From positions 1-6,895 of the forward strand of contig CAIPGJ010000386.1 of assembly GCA_903864555.1 (NCBI GenBank): a DNA stretch of 6,895 nucleotides, in the 5' to 3' direction. The notes beneath the pieces were generated by a model. It made no database searches. It was not told the origin of the DNA and saw only the letters and a program-made list of their open reading frames with translations. Of this stretch, positions 1 to 5,704 are shown one piece after another. How positions within the stretch are numbered: position 1 is the first letter of the stretch; each line of letters begins with the position of its first letter. This DNA is from an uncultured Pseudomonadota bacterium (GTDB lineage: Bacteria; Pseudomonadota; Gammaproteobacteria; Burkholderiales; SG8-39). A program made the position numbers and the translations under genes.

Positions 1-89
1 CGGTAATACGGATTGATGGCATCGGTTTCGATGGAGTCACCGAATTTCCAGACCTTGCCGCGGATCGGCTGGTTGAGATCAAAGCCCAC
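1..89 (-). CDS. LeuD-type hydro-lyase small subunit (5' end only, runs off the left edge)
   Basis: This is the N-terminal 29 residues of the small (swivel) subunit that pairs with the large subunit encoded just upstream on the same strand. The predicted start is a GTG at 89-87, preceded by AAGGAGG with a 6-nt gap. The reading frame gives MGFDLNQPIRGKVWKFGDSI and continues ETDAINPYY. The GKVWKFGDxIxTDxI segment is the typical opening of LeuD, homoaconitase and dimethylmalate-hydratase small subunits. The gene overlaps the large-subunit stop codon (81-79) by 11 nt, so translation is probably coupled. The frame is too short for a standard ORF list, but the overlap, ribosome binding site and motif together make it convincing. 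The exact substrate cannot be told from this fragment. Confidence 0.85.
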   Translation of the reverse strand, partial: MGFDLNQPIRGKVWKFGDSIETDAINPYY

Positions 90-1365
90 TGAACACCTCC
101 TTCGGATCGGCGATTTCACCGGCAACCGCTGCTGCGGCCACCGAGAGCGGACCGGCCAGGTAGATGTCGGCAAACATGCTGCCCTTGCGGCCCTTGAAGT
201 TGCGGGTGGTGGCGGTGATGCACACCTCCTTGTCGGACAGGAAGCCGACCTTGGGCTGGCAGATGCCGCAGCCCGGGGTGATGACATTGGCACCGGCAGC
301 CACCAGCTTTTCGATCAGCCCGTCCTTCAGGCATTGCAGGTACACCGCCTGCGAGGCGGGCGAGATGATGAAGCGCACGCCCTTGGCCACCTTGCGGTTC
401 TCCAGCACGCGGGCGGCGATCTCGATGTCCTCGTAGCGCCCGTTGGCACAGGAACCGATCTGCGCCTGGTGGATGCGAATGCCGGCGGTCTCCTTCAAAG
501 GAACGACATTGCCGAACTGGTGGGGCTTGGCCACCATGAAGGGCATGTCATCTACGTCGAGGACGATTTCCTCCTCGTAATGCGCGCCGGCATCGGCCAC
601 CAGCGGCTCGTAGGCTTTGTCGGTGCGCTTGGCCATGAATTCGCGTGTCTTGTCATCGAAGGGAAACAGCGCCAGCTTGGCGCCGATCTCCACGCCGTGC
701 GCCGACAGGCACATGCGGCTGTCGATGGACAGTTGCGGCACCAGCGAACCGCTGTACTCAATGGAGCGGTTGCCGGCGAGATCGTCGCCATACTTGCCGG
801 CCAGGTACAGGACGATGTCCTTGGCAATCGGATAGTTCGGCTGCTTGCCATTCAGCACGATCTTCATCGAAGCGGGCACCTGGAACCACAGTTCGCCGAA
901 CAGCACGCTGTAGAACATGTCGGCGCGCGTCGCGCCGATGCCACCGCAATTGACGGCGCCATAGGAGATGGTGTGGGAGTCGTTGCCGACCACCAGTTCA
1001 CCCGGACGCATCAGGCCATAGTCGGCCATCATCTGGTGGGCGATGCCCGGCTCTGCATCATGGAAGGTCGTGATGCCCAGGCGCTCCACTTCACGGCGCA
1101 CCCTGGCATTGGTATCCGCAAGGGACTGGCTGAGCGCAGGCTGATGGTGGTCCAGCAGCACGAAAACTCGATCCGGATCCCAGACGCGCGGCAGGCCGTC
1201 CTTGAAGCCGGCCTGCACAGCGGCATCCACCAGGACTTCGTCGGCATGGTAATGCAGCATGGCGCCATCGATCTTTGCGGTGACGATATCGCCTTCCCGG
1301 ACCGGCTTGCCGTCCAGGTTGTGGCGGGTGAACAGCTTTTCGGCCATGGTCATGGCGTGGGACAT
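79..1365 (-). CDS. 3-isopropylmalate dehydratase/homoaconitase-type large subunit (aconitase superfamily, LeuC-like)
   Basis: This 428-residue cytoplasmic [4Fe-4S] hydro-lyase large subunit would interconvert a hydroxy-acid and its unsaturated form by moving water. Family landmarks appear in order: DHHQPA (72-77), GIAHQ (107-111), DSHT (129-132), GSCANGR with cluster ligand Cys306, PGCGIC with ligands Cys366 and Cys369, and the TTRNFKGR segment near 386-393. All three cluster cysteines are present, so the enzyme should be active. The length matches the shorter homoaconitase/archaeal-type LeuC group (about 420 residues) rather than the roughly 466-residue enterobacterial LeuC. The ATG at 1365 has AGGAGG 5 nt upstream; Met5 and Met7 are weaker alternatives. 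The small subunit follows with an 11-nt overlap. Its place opposite a TcuA-like dehydrogenase, with no leuB or leuA in the window, suggests a catabolic paralogue acting on an aconitate- or citraconate-like acid rather than leucine synthesis. Family is secure; substrate is inference. Confidence 0.93.
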   Translation of the reverse strand: MSHAMTMAEKLFTRHNLDGKPVREGDIVTAKIDGAMLHYHADEVLVDAAVQAGFKDGLPRVWDPDRVFVLLDHHQPALSQSLADTNARVRREVERLGITTFHDAEPGIAHQMMADYGLMRPGELVVGNDSHTISYGAVNCGGIGATRADMFYSVLFGELWFQVPASMKIVLNGKQPNYPIAKDIVLYLAGKYGDDLAGNRSIEYSGSLVPQLSIDSRMCLSAHGVEIGAKLALFPFDDKTREFMAKRTDKAYEPLVADAGAHYEEEIVLDVDDMPFMVAKPHQFGNVVPLKETAGIRIHQAQIGSCANGRYEDIEIAARVLENRKVAKGVRFIISPASQAVYLQCLKDGLIEKLVAAGANVITPGCGICQPKVGFLSDKEVCITATTRNFKGRKGSMFADIYLAGPLSVAAAAVAGEIADPKEVFSGL

Positions 1366-1667
1366 GGATGCCTCCTCTTTTCGGATGCCCGCCCGTGCCT
1401 GAAGCCGGGTGCAGGGGCATCGCCTGTGGAACCGCAGGCGGCAAGCTTACTCCCGGTCCCCGGCGGGCGACCGGCGCTCCCCGGAGCAGGCTGGGATTTG
1501 TTTCGTATTGTGGAACTTGTCCGGACCAGAGTCGGCCTGCCGCATTGTCGCCGGGAGGGCCGGCGCTTATCGTAGCGGCTTCACCATTGACCATTCACCA
1601 AGCGGGCCGGTTGCAAGCTGCAACACGGTGCCGGTCCGCCGGCTCGCCGCACCTGAGGAGGAAACAC
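1366..1667. promoter_or_regulatory. Divergent intergenic region between the LeuC-like and TcuA-like genes
   Basis: These 302 bp separate two oppositely transcribed genes and must hold both promoters unless transcription starts further away. I see no convincing protein-coding frame. Long frames crossing the region are extensions of antisense shadows. Ribosome binding sites lie at both ends: AGGAGG before 1365 on the minus strand and GAGGAGG at 1655-1661 on the plus strand. A TTGACC at 1587-1592 resembles a sigma-70 -35 box for the plus gene, but no good -10 follows at 16-18 bp; that place is taken by the palindrome at 1610-1624. A hairpin with arms CGCCTG (1421-1426) and CAGGCG (1435-1440) lies in the likely leader of the minus-strand operon. 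No regulator gene is in the window. Confidence 0.6.
1610..1624. promoter_or_regulatory. Candidate LysR-type operator (T-N11-A palindrome)
   Basis: The sequence GTTGCAAGCTGCAAC is a perfect inverted repeat with 6-bp arms and a 3-bp centre. It contains the T-N11-A spacing typical of LysR-type regulator boxes. It sits 43 bp ahead of the TcuA-like start codon. The Salmonella tricarballylate genes are controlled by the LysR-type protein TcuR, so such a site fits the context. Arms this short can arise by chance, and no regulator gene is visible here. Confidence 0.4.
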
Positions 1668-3164
1668 ATGGACACCATCTACGACGTCATCATCCTGGGC
1701 AGCGGCAACGCCGCCATGTCGGCCGCCCTGTCGGCCCTGGAAGGCGGCGCCAGCGTCATCGTCATCGAGCGCGCGCCCGTCGACAAGCGCGGCGGCAACA
1801 GCGCCTTCACCGGCGGCGGTTTCCGCATGGTGCATCACGGTGCCGAGGACATCCGCAGCGTCGTGCCCGACCTCACCGACGAGGAGATCGCCAAGAGCGA
1901 TTTCGGCCAGTACACCCGCGAGCAGTACCTGGATGACCTGGGACGGCTGACCCAGTACTTCATCGACCCGGACCTGGCCGAGACCATCGTCGACAGCAGC
2001 ACCGACACGGTGAAGTGGCTGTGCAGCCACGGCATCCGCTTCATGCCCAACTATGGCCGCCAGGCCTACAACATCAACGGCCGCTTCAAGTTCTGGGGTG
2101 GCATCGTGATCTTCGCCAATGGCGGCGGCCGCGGCCTGATGGACACCTACTTCAAGATCGCCGAGCAGAAGAAGATCCCCATTCTTTACCGCACCCAGGG
2201 CCTGTCGCTGCTGCGCGAAGGACGCGCAGTGACCGGCGTGCGCGTGCTCGATGATTCGGGCGAGCACGACATCCGTGGCCGCTCGGTGGTGCTGGCCTGC
2301 GGCGGATTCGAGGCCAACCGCGAGATGCGCACGCGCTATCTGGGACCGGGCTGGGAAAGCGCCAAGGTTCGCGGCACCCGCTACAACACCGGCGACGGCA
2401 TCCGCATGGCCCTGGATTTCGGCGCGCAGTCCTACGGCCAGTGGGCCGGCTGCCATTCGGTGGCCTGGGAGCGCTACGCCACCGACTTCGGCGAGGTGGA
2501 AACCCCCCATGCCGGTTACCGTCACAGCTACCCGCTGGGCCTCATGGTGAACTCCGAGGGCAAGCGCTTTGTCGACGAAGGGGCTGACTTTCGCAACTAC
2601 ACCTATGCCAAGTACGGCCGTGTGGTGCTGCAGCAACCGGGTGGCTATGCCTGGCAGATCTTCGATGCCCAGGTAAAACCATTGCTGCGCGACGAATACA
2701 AGCTGCGCGGTGCCACCAAGGTGGTCGCCAACACCCTGGAGCAACTGGTGGACAAGATCCAGGACGTGCATGGCACCAACTTCCTGGAAACCGTGCGCGA
2801 GTACAACGCGGCGGTACAGAAGGACGTGCCCTTCGACCCGAACTCCAAGGATGGCCGCGCCACCAAGGGCCTTGCCGTCAACAAGACCAACTGGGCCAAT
2901 ACCATCGAGGTCCCGCCTTTCGAAGCCTATTCGGTGGGTTGTGGCATCACCTTCACCTTCGGCGGTCTGAAGATCGATCCCAAGGCCCACGTGCTGGACA
3001 TCGAGGACCAACCCATCCCCGGCCTGTTTGCCGCAGGCGAACTGGTGGGCGGCCTGTACTACTTCAACTACCCGGGCAGCACCGGGCTCATGGCCAATGC
3101 CGTATTCGGCCGCCTGGCCGGGCGCTCGGCCGCTGCTTATGTGAAGGGCAGCAAAGCCGCCTGA
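1668..3164 (+). CDS. tcuA: FAD-dependent dehydrogenase, TcuA-like (tricarballylate dehydrogenase/flavocytochrome c family)
   Basis: This 498-residue flavoprotein belongs to the FAD_binding_2 family, which includes fumarate reductase, succinate dehydrogenase flavoprotein and TcuA. TcuA oxidises tricarballylate to cis-aconitate. The dinucleotide-binding motif GSGNAA is at 11-16 with the ribose-binding acid Glu34 ending the second strand. RGGNS (41-45) matches the family's flavin pyrophosphate contact. VVLACGGFEAN lies near 205-215, and the C-terminal AAGE (455-458) plus GSTGLMANAVFGRLAG (470-485) close the FAD site. The wording of the N-terminus, especially GNAAxSAAL followed by RGGNS, is most like TcuA. 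There is no signal peptide or haem motif, so it is predicted cytoplasmic. The ATG at 1668 has GAGGAGG 6 nt upstream; the frame is open back to 1368 but that part lacks coding character. The partner electron carrier TcuB is not adjacent. Other FAD_binding_2 substrates (a fumarate- or ketosteroid-like compound) remain possible. Confidence 0.88.
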   Translation: MDTIYDVIILGSGNAAMSAALSALEGGASVIVIERAPVDKRGGNSAFTGGGFRMVHHGAEDIRSVVPDLTDEEIAKSDFGQYTREQYLDDLGRLTQYFIDPDLAETIVDSSTDTVKWLCSHGIRFMPNYGRQAYNINGRFKFWGGIVIFANGGGRGLMDTYFKIAEQKKIPILYRTQGLSLLREGRAVTGVRVLDDSGEHDIRGRSVVLACGGFEANREMRTRYLGPGWESAKVRGTRYNTGDGIRMALDFGAQSYGQWAGCHSVAWERYATDFGEVETPHAGYRHSYPLGLMVNSEGKRFVDEGADFRNYTYAKYGRVVLQQPGGYAWQIFDAQVKPLLRDEYKLRGATKVVANTLEQLVDKIQDVHGTNFLETVREYNAAVQKDVPFDPNSKDGRATKGLAVNKTNWANTIEVPPFEAYSVGCGITFTFGGLKIDPKAHVLDIEDQPIPGLFAAGELVGGLYYFNYPGSTGLMANAVFGRLAGRSAAAYVKGSKAA

Positions 3165-3174
3165 AGCAACTGAA

Positions 3175-3206
3175 CAGGGGCGGCCCGACCTGCCGCATTG
3201 CCCCTG
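3175..3206 (+). terminator. Imperfect hairpin just after the TcuA-like gene
   Basis: Arms CAGGGGC (3175-3181) and GCCCCTG (3200-3206) form a 7-bp inverted repeat starting 11 nt after the stop codon, with a shorter GGC/GCC pairing inside. The sequence that follows, CTTTCGGG, has only three T residues, so intrinsic termination would be weak. The position is its best support. Confidence 0.35.
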
Positions 3207-3252
3207 CTTTCGGGTTCCTCACCGAAGGCCGGAGGGCAATCCGACGTTTTAA

Positions 3253-3270
3253 CCCCCTTTGACAAGGGGG
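3253..3270. repeat. Perfect 7-bp inverted repeat with TGAC loop
   Basis: CCCCCTT (3253-3259) and AAGGGGG (3264-3270) pair perfectly around a 4-nt loop, giving a compact, stable hairpin between the TcuA-like gene and the PIN pseudogene. No T-run follows on either strand, so it is not a standard intrinsic terminator. It ends 27 bp before the pseudogene ATG, where it could equally be a leader hairpin or a remnant of the lost antitoxin region. Confidence 0.5.
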
Positions 3271-3297
3271 CTGGTCGCGGGACGATCTGCATCAGCG

Positions 3298-3711
3298 ATG
3301 AAGTTCTTTTTTGACACCAACGTGCTCGTCTACCTGTTCGACTCCGATTCAACGGACAAGCGCAAGCAGGCCTGAACCCTTTTTTAGTCGCATGCCGGAG
3401 CGGGCGACATCCTTTTGAGCACCCAGGTGCTGCAGGAGTTCTACGTCGTGGTCACGCGCAAACTCGCGCGCCCCCGGAACCCCTCGGCGGCGGCGGAAGC
3501 AGTGACCAATTTCGCGGAATTGCCGATGGTAAACATCGACAGCAAGCTTGTTCTTTCGGCCATTCACCGCAGTCGTGACAGGCAGCTTTCCTTTTGGGAC
3601 GCCCTGGTCGTGCAGGCGGCGATCGAAGGCAATGCAAACACGCTTTACTCCGAAGACATGCAGCATGGACTGACCATGGATGGACTGAAAATCGTCAATC
3701 CATTTCGATAG
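3298..3711 (+). pseudogene. PIN-domain (VapC-type) toxin pseudogene with two in-frame stops
   Basis: Read straight through, this frame encodes 137 codons plus a stop, the normal length for a small PIN ribonuclease of toxin-antitoxin modules. It opens with MKFFFDTNVLVYLFDSDS, then meets TGA at codon 26 (3373-3375) and TAG at codon 30 (3385-3387). It resumes in the same frame with GDILLSTQVLQEFYVVV and ends KIVNPFR. The four acidic metal-binding positions expected of a PIN nuclease are all present: Asp6, Glu47, Asp101 (in SFWDAL) and Asp120 (in YSED). No net frameshift exists, so the lesions look like base substitutions, for example CGA to TGA. A downstream start at TTG 3415 would lack Asp6 and should be inactive. 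No antitoxin frame lies in the 133 bp upstream, and the ribosome binding site before 3298 is poor. An orphan, recently inactivated toxin is the simplest reading; stop-codon readthrough is less likely. Confidence 0.85.
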
Positions 3712-3856
3712 ACGCACAGGCTGCGCAAGACAGAGCCCACGTGTGCGGTATTCAGCCGATTGTGCAGCCCTGCCACCGGAAGTAAAGATGCTGAGGATGT
3801 GAGTCGCCTGACTTTCGTCCACCACGAAGCCGCCTGAATCCGGCGCACTCCCCACC

Positions 3857-3875
3857 CGGGGGACCCCGTTTTTTT
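3857..3875 (+). terminator. Possible intrinsic terminator with a T7 tract
   Basis: CGGG (3857-3860) can pair with CCCG (3865-3868), or by one more pair with a very tight loop, and is followed directly by seven T residues (3869-3875). The stem is short for a factor-independent terminator. It lies about 145 bp after the PIN pseudogene and would insulate the receptor gene from upstream transcription. Confidence 0.35.
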
Positions 3876-3963
3876 GCCATCGACTGGAGCACCCCTCACC
3901 TGCCGGCACGTGACCGTGTGTCGCTGCAAGCGGCAGGACCACGTCGCCGAATCAGTTTCGCCT

Positions 3964-4010
3964 TATAATCCAGAACATAATTCAATACAAAAACAAATAA
4001 TTCCTAGGAG
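3964..4010 (+). promoter_or_regulatory. Upstream region of the Bug receptor gene: TATAAT -10 candidate and ribosome binding site
   Basis: A perfect TATAAT occurs at 3964-3969, followed by a strongly AT-rich leader (3971-4000 has 6 G/C out of 30). No recognisable -35 hexamer is seen 16-18 bp upstream, so the promoter may need an activator or the match may be chance. TAGGAG at 4005-4010 is the ribosome binding site. It abuts the first ATG (4011) but is 6 nt before the second (4017), which decides the start in favour of 4017. Confidence 0.45.
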
Positions 4011-4016
4011 ATGGCT

Positions 4017-5015
4017 ATGAAGGGAATCTGTACCCGGCAGACCGTGGCGGCTGTTTGCAGTGCTGCATTGATCCTGACAGCCGGTTCGCCCGGCATTGTC
4101 CGCGCCGCCGATACACCAGCCCCGGCCGGTTTTCCCAGCAAGCCGGTGCGCCTGCTGGTACCCAATGCGCCCGGATCGCCCCTCGACCTGCTGTCCCGCA
4201 CACTCTCGGGCAAGCTGAGCGAGCCCTGGAAGCAGCCGGTGCTCATCGACAACCGCCCTGCTGCGGTGGGCGTGGTGGCCGCTGAAGTGGTGTCGCGCGC
4301 TCCGGCCGACGGACATTCGCTGTTCATGGTTTCGCTTACGCAGTTGCTGGTGTTCCTGGTTCACCAGAAGCACCAGCTGCACACCGAGTTCGCCCCGGTC
4401 AGTGCCCTGGGCACCACGCCCTTTGCCATCGTCGTGAATGCCTCGGTGCCCGCGAAGTCCATTGCCGAGTACGTCGCCTTGGCCAAATCCCGGCCCGGGC
4501 AGCTCACCTACGCATCCTCGGGCACCTGGGGCTCGACGCATGTCTGCATGGAATTCCTCAACGAACTCGCCGGCATCAATGTGCTGCACGTGCCACACAC
4601 CACGGCACCAGCGGCCATCAACGCCGTCATCGCTGAGCAGGTGCATTCCTTTTGTCCGGCAGCGCCCTCAGTGGCCGCCATCGCCCAATCAGGCAAGCTC
4701 AGGGCGCTGGGGGTGACTTATCGCCAGCCGACCAAGCTGATGCCCGGCATCCCCCCGGTCTCGGACACGCTGCCCGGCTTCGAACTGCTGGGCTGGTACG
4801 GCGTGCAGGCCACTGCGGGCACCCCTGCTGCAAGTATCGCCCGTCTGAATGCCGACTTTCAAGTGGCGCTCAGGCAGACCGACGTGCAGGAGCGCCTGCT
4901 CGCCCTGGGTGTGGATGCCAAAGGATCGACCCCGGCCGAATACCTGGGTTTCTTGAACCGCGAGACGGAACGCTGGGGCAAGATACTCAAGGACCGCAAC
5001 GCCAGACCGGAGTGA
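4017..5015 (+). CDS. Bug family tripartite tricarboxylate transporter (TctC-type) substrate-binding protein
   Basis: This 332-residue periplasmic receptor would capture a carboxylate for a TctAB-type permease or act as a free sensor. Residues 1-30 are a classical signal peptide, with a basic start, a hydrophobic core (AAVCSAALILTAG) and likely cleavage after Ala30 in IVRA-ADT. The mature part opens with FPSKPVRLLVP, the family's first strand. It continues with NRPA, APADGHSLFM, the TYASSGTWGSTH segment, LHVPHTT, SGKLRALGVT and a C-terminal amphipathic region, all in Bug order, and the length is normal. Start 4017 is preferred over 4011 because AGGAG is then 6 nt away. The ligand loops deviate from the family: GSPLDLLSR replaces the usual GGxxDxxAR form, PAAVG replaces PGAGG, and HVPHTT replaces HVPYKG, so its ligand may be unusual. 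No tctA or tctB is adjacent. It could serve the neighbouring TcuA/LeuCD-like enzymes, but that is inference. Confidence 0.92.
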   Translation: MKGICTRQTVAAVCSAALILTAGSPGIVRAADTPAPAGFPSKPVRLLVPNAPGSPLDLLSRTLSGKLSEPWKQPVLIDNRPAAVGVVAAEVVSRAPADGHSLFMVSLTQLLVFLVHQKHQLHTEFAPVSALGTTPFAIVVNASVPAKSIAEYVALAKSRPGQLTYASSGTWGSTHVCMEFLNELAGINVLHVPHTTAPAAINAVIAEQVHSFCPAAPSVAAIAQSGKLRALGVTYRQPTKLMPGIPPVSDTLPGFELLGWYGVQATAGTPAASIARLNADFQVALRQTDVQERLLALGVDAKGSTPAEYLGFLNRETERWGKILKDRNARPE

Positions 5016-5037
5016 TCTGCCCGCCGGGTGCATCACG

Positions 5038-5062
5038 GCATCAGGCGGCCGCTGACTGATGC
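5038..5062 (+). terminator. Hairpin after the Bug receptor gene
   Basis: GCATCAG (5038-5044) pairs perfectly with CTGATGC (5056-5062) around an 11-nt loop, beginning 22 nt after the receptor stop codon. The sequence that follows, TGCATAATTATTAT, is AT-rich rather than a pure T-run. Stem, spacing and position fit a terminator of moderate strength on the plus strand. Confidence 0.45.
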
Positions 5063-5140
5063 TGCATAATTATTATCGTATTCAAGCATAACTATCTATC
5101 AATAAAAGACCAATCGTTATATTGTTATCATAGATAGAAA
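5061..5140. other. AT-rich island with CTATCTAT/ATAGATAG inverted repeat
   Basis: Over these 80 bp only 21 bases are G or C (26%), in sharp contrast with the GC-rich surroundings. It contains CTATCTAT (5092-5099) and its inverted copy ATAGATAG (5130-5137), and inside them a smaller CAAT/ATTG pair (5111-5114, 5121-5124). It lies between two convergent genes, so it need not be a promoter. It may be termination-related, a nucleoid-protein binding tract, or a scar of an insertion. Confidence 0.5.
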
Positions 5141-5152
5141 CCATTTCTGAAA

Positions 5153-5174
5153 CGCCGGGCAAGCGGCTTCGGCG
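5153..5174 (-). terminator. Weak terminator candidate for the DUF2306-type gene
   Basis: On the minus strand CGCCG (5174-5170) pairs with CGGCG (5157-5153), with an AAG/CTT pairing inside the loop, followed by TTTC. It lies 60 bp past the stop of the membrane-protein gene. The stem is short and the T-run is only three residues. Confidence 0.25.
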
Positions 5175-5233
5175 CCACCCAGCCCTGCAGAACCGTCGGC
5201 CCACCAGCAAGCCCCTCCCTCGATCGTGCTCCA

Positions 5234-5653
5234 TCATCGGGCGCGTGCCTCGCCCGTGTGCACCGCACTGGGTACCGCTGCCGGCCCGAACAGCCAGCCA
5301 TGCAACAGGCGCCCTGGTGAAAACGCGAAGGCGCCGGCGATCAGGATGCCGCCCACATACAGACTGACCATGCTCGCGCCATGCGCCTTCACCTTGCCAT
5401 GGCGTGCCGCGATCCAGGCGACCGGTGCGCTGATCAGCGTGAGCACGCTGAAGCTGTGGATGAAACCGAAATGCCCGGCGAAACGCGGCCCGACCTGGGC
5501 CGGCATGAACAGCGTGACCAGGCCCGTGACCATCATCAGCAGCAGATAAATGCGTCCCAGCTGCCGGTGCCTGGGCGTGCCCTTGCGCCGCCCCAGCAGA
5601 TAAGTGCCGATGAGGAAAGCAGGCACCACGGTGGCCAGTTGCAGGTAGGTCAT
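5234..5653 (-). CDS. DUF2306-type small integral membrane protein
   Basis: This 139-residue protein is predicted to have four membrane helices, at roughly 4-20, 35-52, 62-82 and 95-113. Conserved-looking histidines sit near the helix ends: His29 (in PRHRQLGRIY), His61 and His66 (in HFGFIHSFS), His91 and His118. The pattern of an HR-LGRIY segment, an HSFSVLTL helix and an LYVGGILIAGAF helix resembles the DUF2306 family of unknown function, in which histidines are suggestive of haem or metal contact. The start at 5653 was chosen because GGAGGAG lies 6 nt upstream; the frame extends to 5743 but those 30 residues are not membrane-like. It lies 136 bp downstream of the oxygenase gene on the same strand, with a 19-bp palindrome between them, so it probably has its own regulated promoter. 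Family assignment is from memory of the pattern and is moderately sure. Confidence 0.8.
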   Translation of the reverse strand: MTYLQLATVVPAFLIGTYLLGRRKGTPRHRQLGRIYLLLMMVTGLVTLFMPAQVGPRFAGHFGFIHSFSVLTLISAPVAWIAARHGKVKAHGASMVSLYVGGILIAGAFAFSPGRLLHGWLFGPAAVPSAVHTGEARAR

Positions 5654-5704
5654 CAGCGACTCCTCCGGGAACGGAACAGGGTATGCACCGACAAACCGAG
5701 CAAA

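Larger units (their letters stand above)
3712..4010. other. Non-coding spacer between the PIN pseudogene and the Bug receptor gene
   Basis: I see no supported gene in these 299 bp. Frames crossing it on the minus strand are long only because they run antisense to the pseudogene. The stretch holds a terminator-like GC hairpin with seven T residues near 3857-3875. It then shifts to AT-rich leader sequence from about 3963, where it presumably carries the promoter of the receptor gene. Confidence 0.6.

Noticed and set aside
13..1575. 520-residue open frame on the plus strand
   Set aside because: It runs antisense to the LeuC-like gene, which has clear family motifs and a ribosome binding site. 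Long antisense frames are expected in GC-rich coding DNA, and the translation is low-complexity without recognisable motifs.
1581..3011. 476-residue open frame on the minus strand
   Set aside because: It is antisense to the TcuA-like gene. It is rich in Ala, Val, Gly and His as expected of a shadow frame, with no domain I recognise.
1536..3200. 12-bp direct repeat CCTGCCGCATTG at 1536-1547 and 3189-3200 flanking the TcuA-like gene
   Set aside because: About one same-strand 12-mer match is expected by chance in a window of this size, and there is no mobile-element gene or further matching sequence at either copy.
3298..3375. Functional 25-residue peptide ending at the first stop
   Set aside because: It is the exact N-terminus of a PIN domain, and the rest of the domain continues in the same frame, so it is a broken gene rather than a small-protein gene.
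3349..3942. 197-residue minus-strand frame covering the PIN pseudogene and spacer
   Set aside because: The plus-strand reading is an unmistakable PIN domain. The minus frame shows no motif and no good ribosome binding site.
3963..4646. 227-residue minus-strand frame opposite the Bug gene
   Set aside because: It is antisense to a confident Bug-family gene and has no recognisable features.
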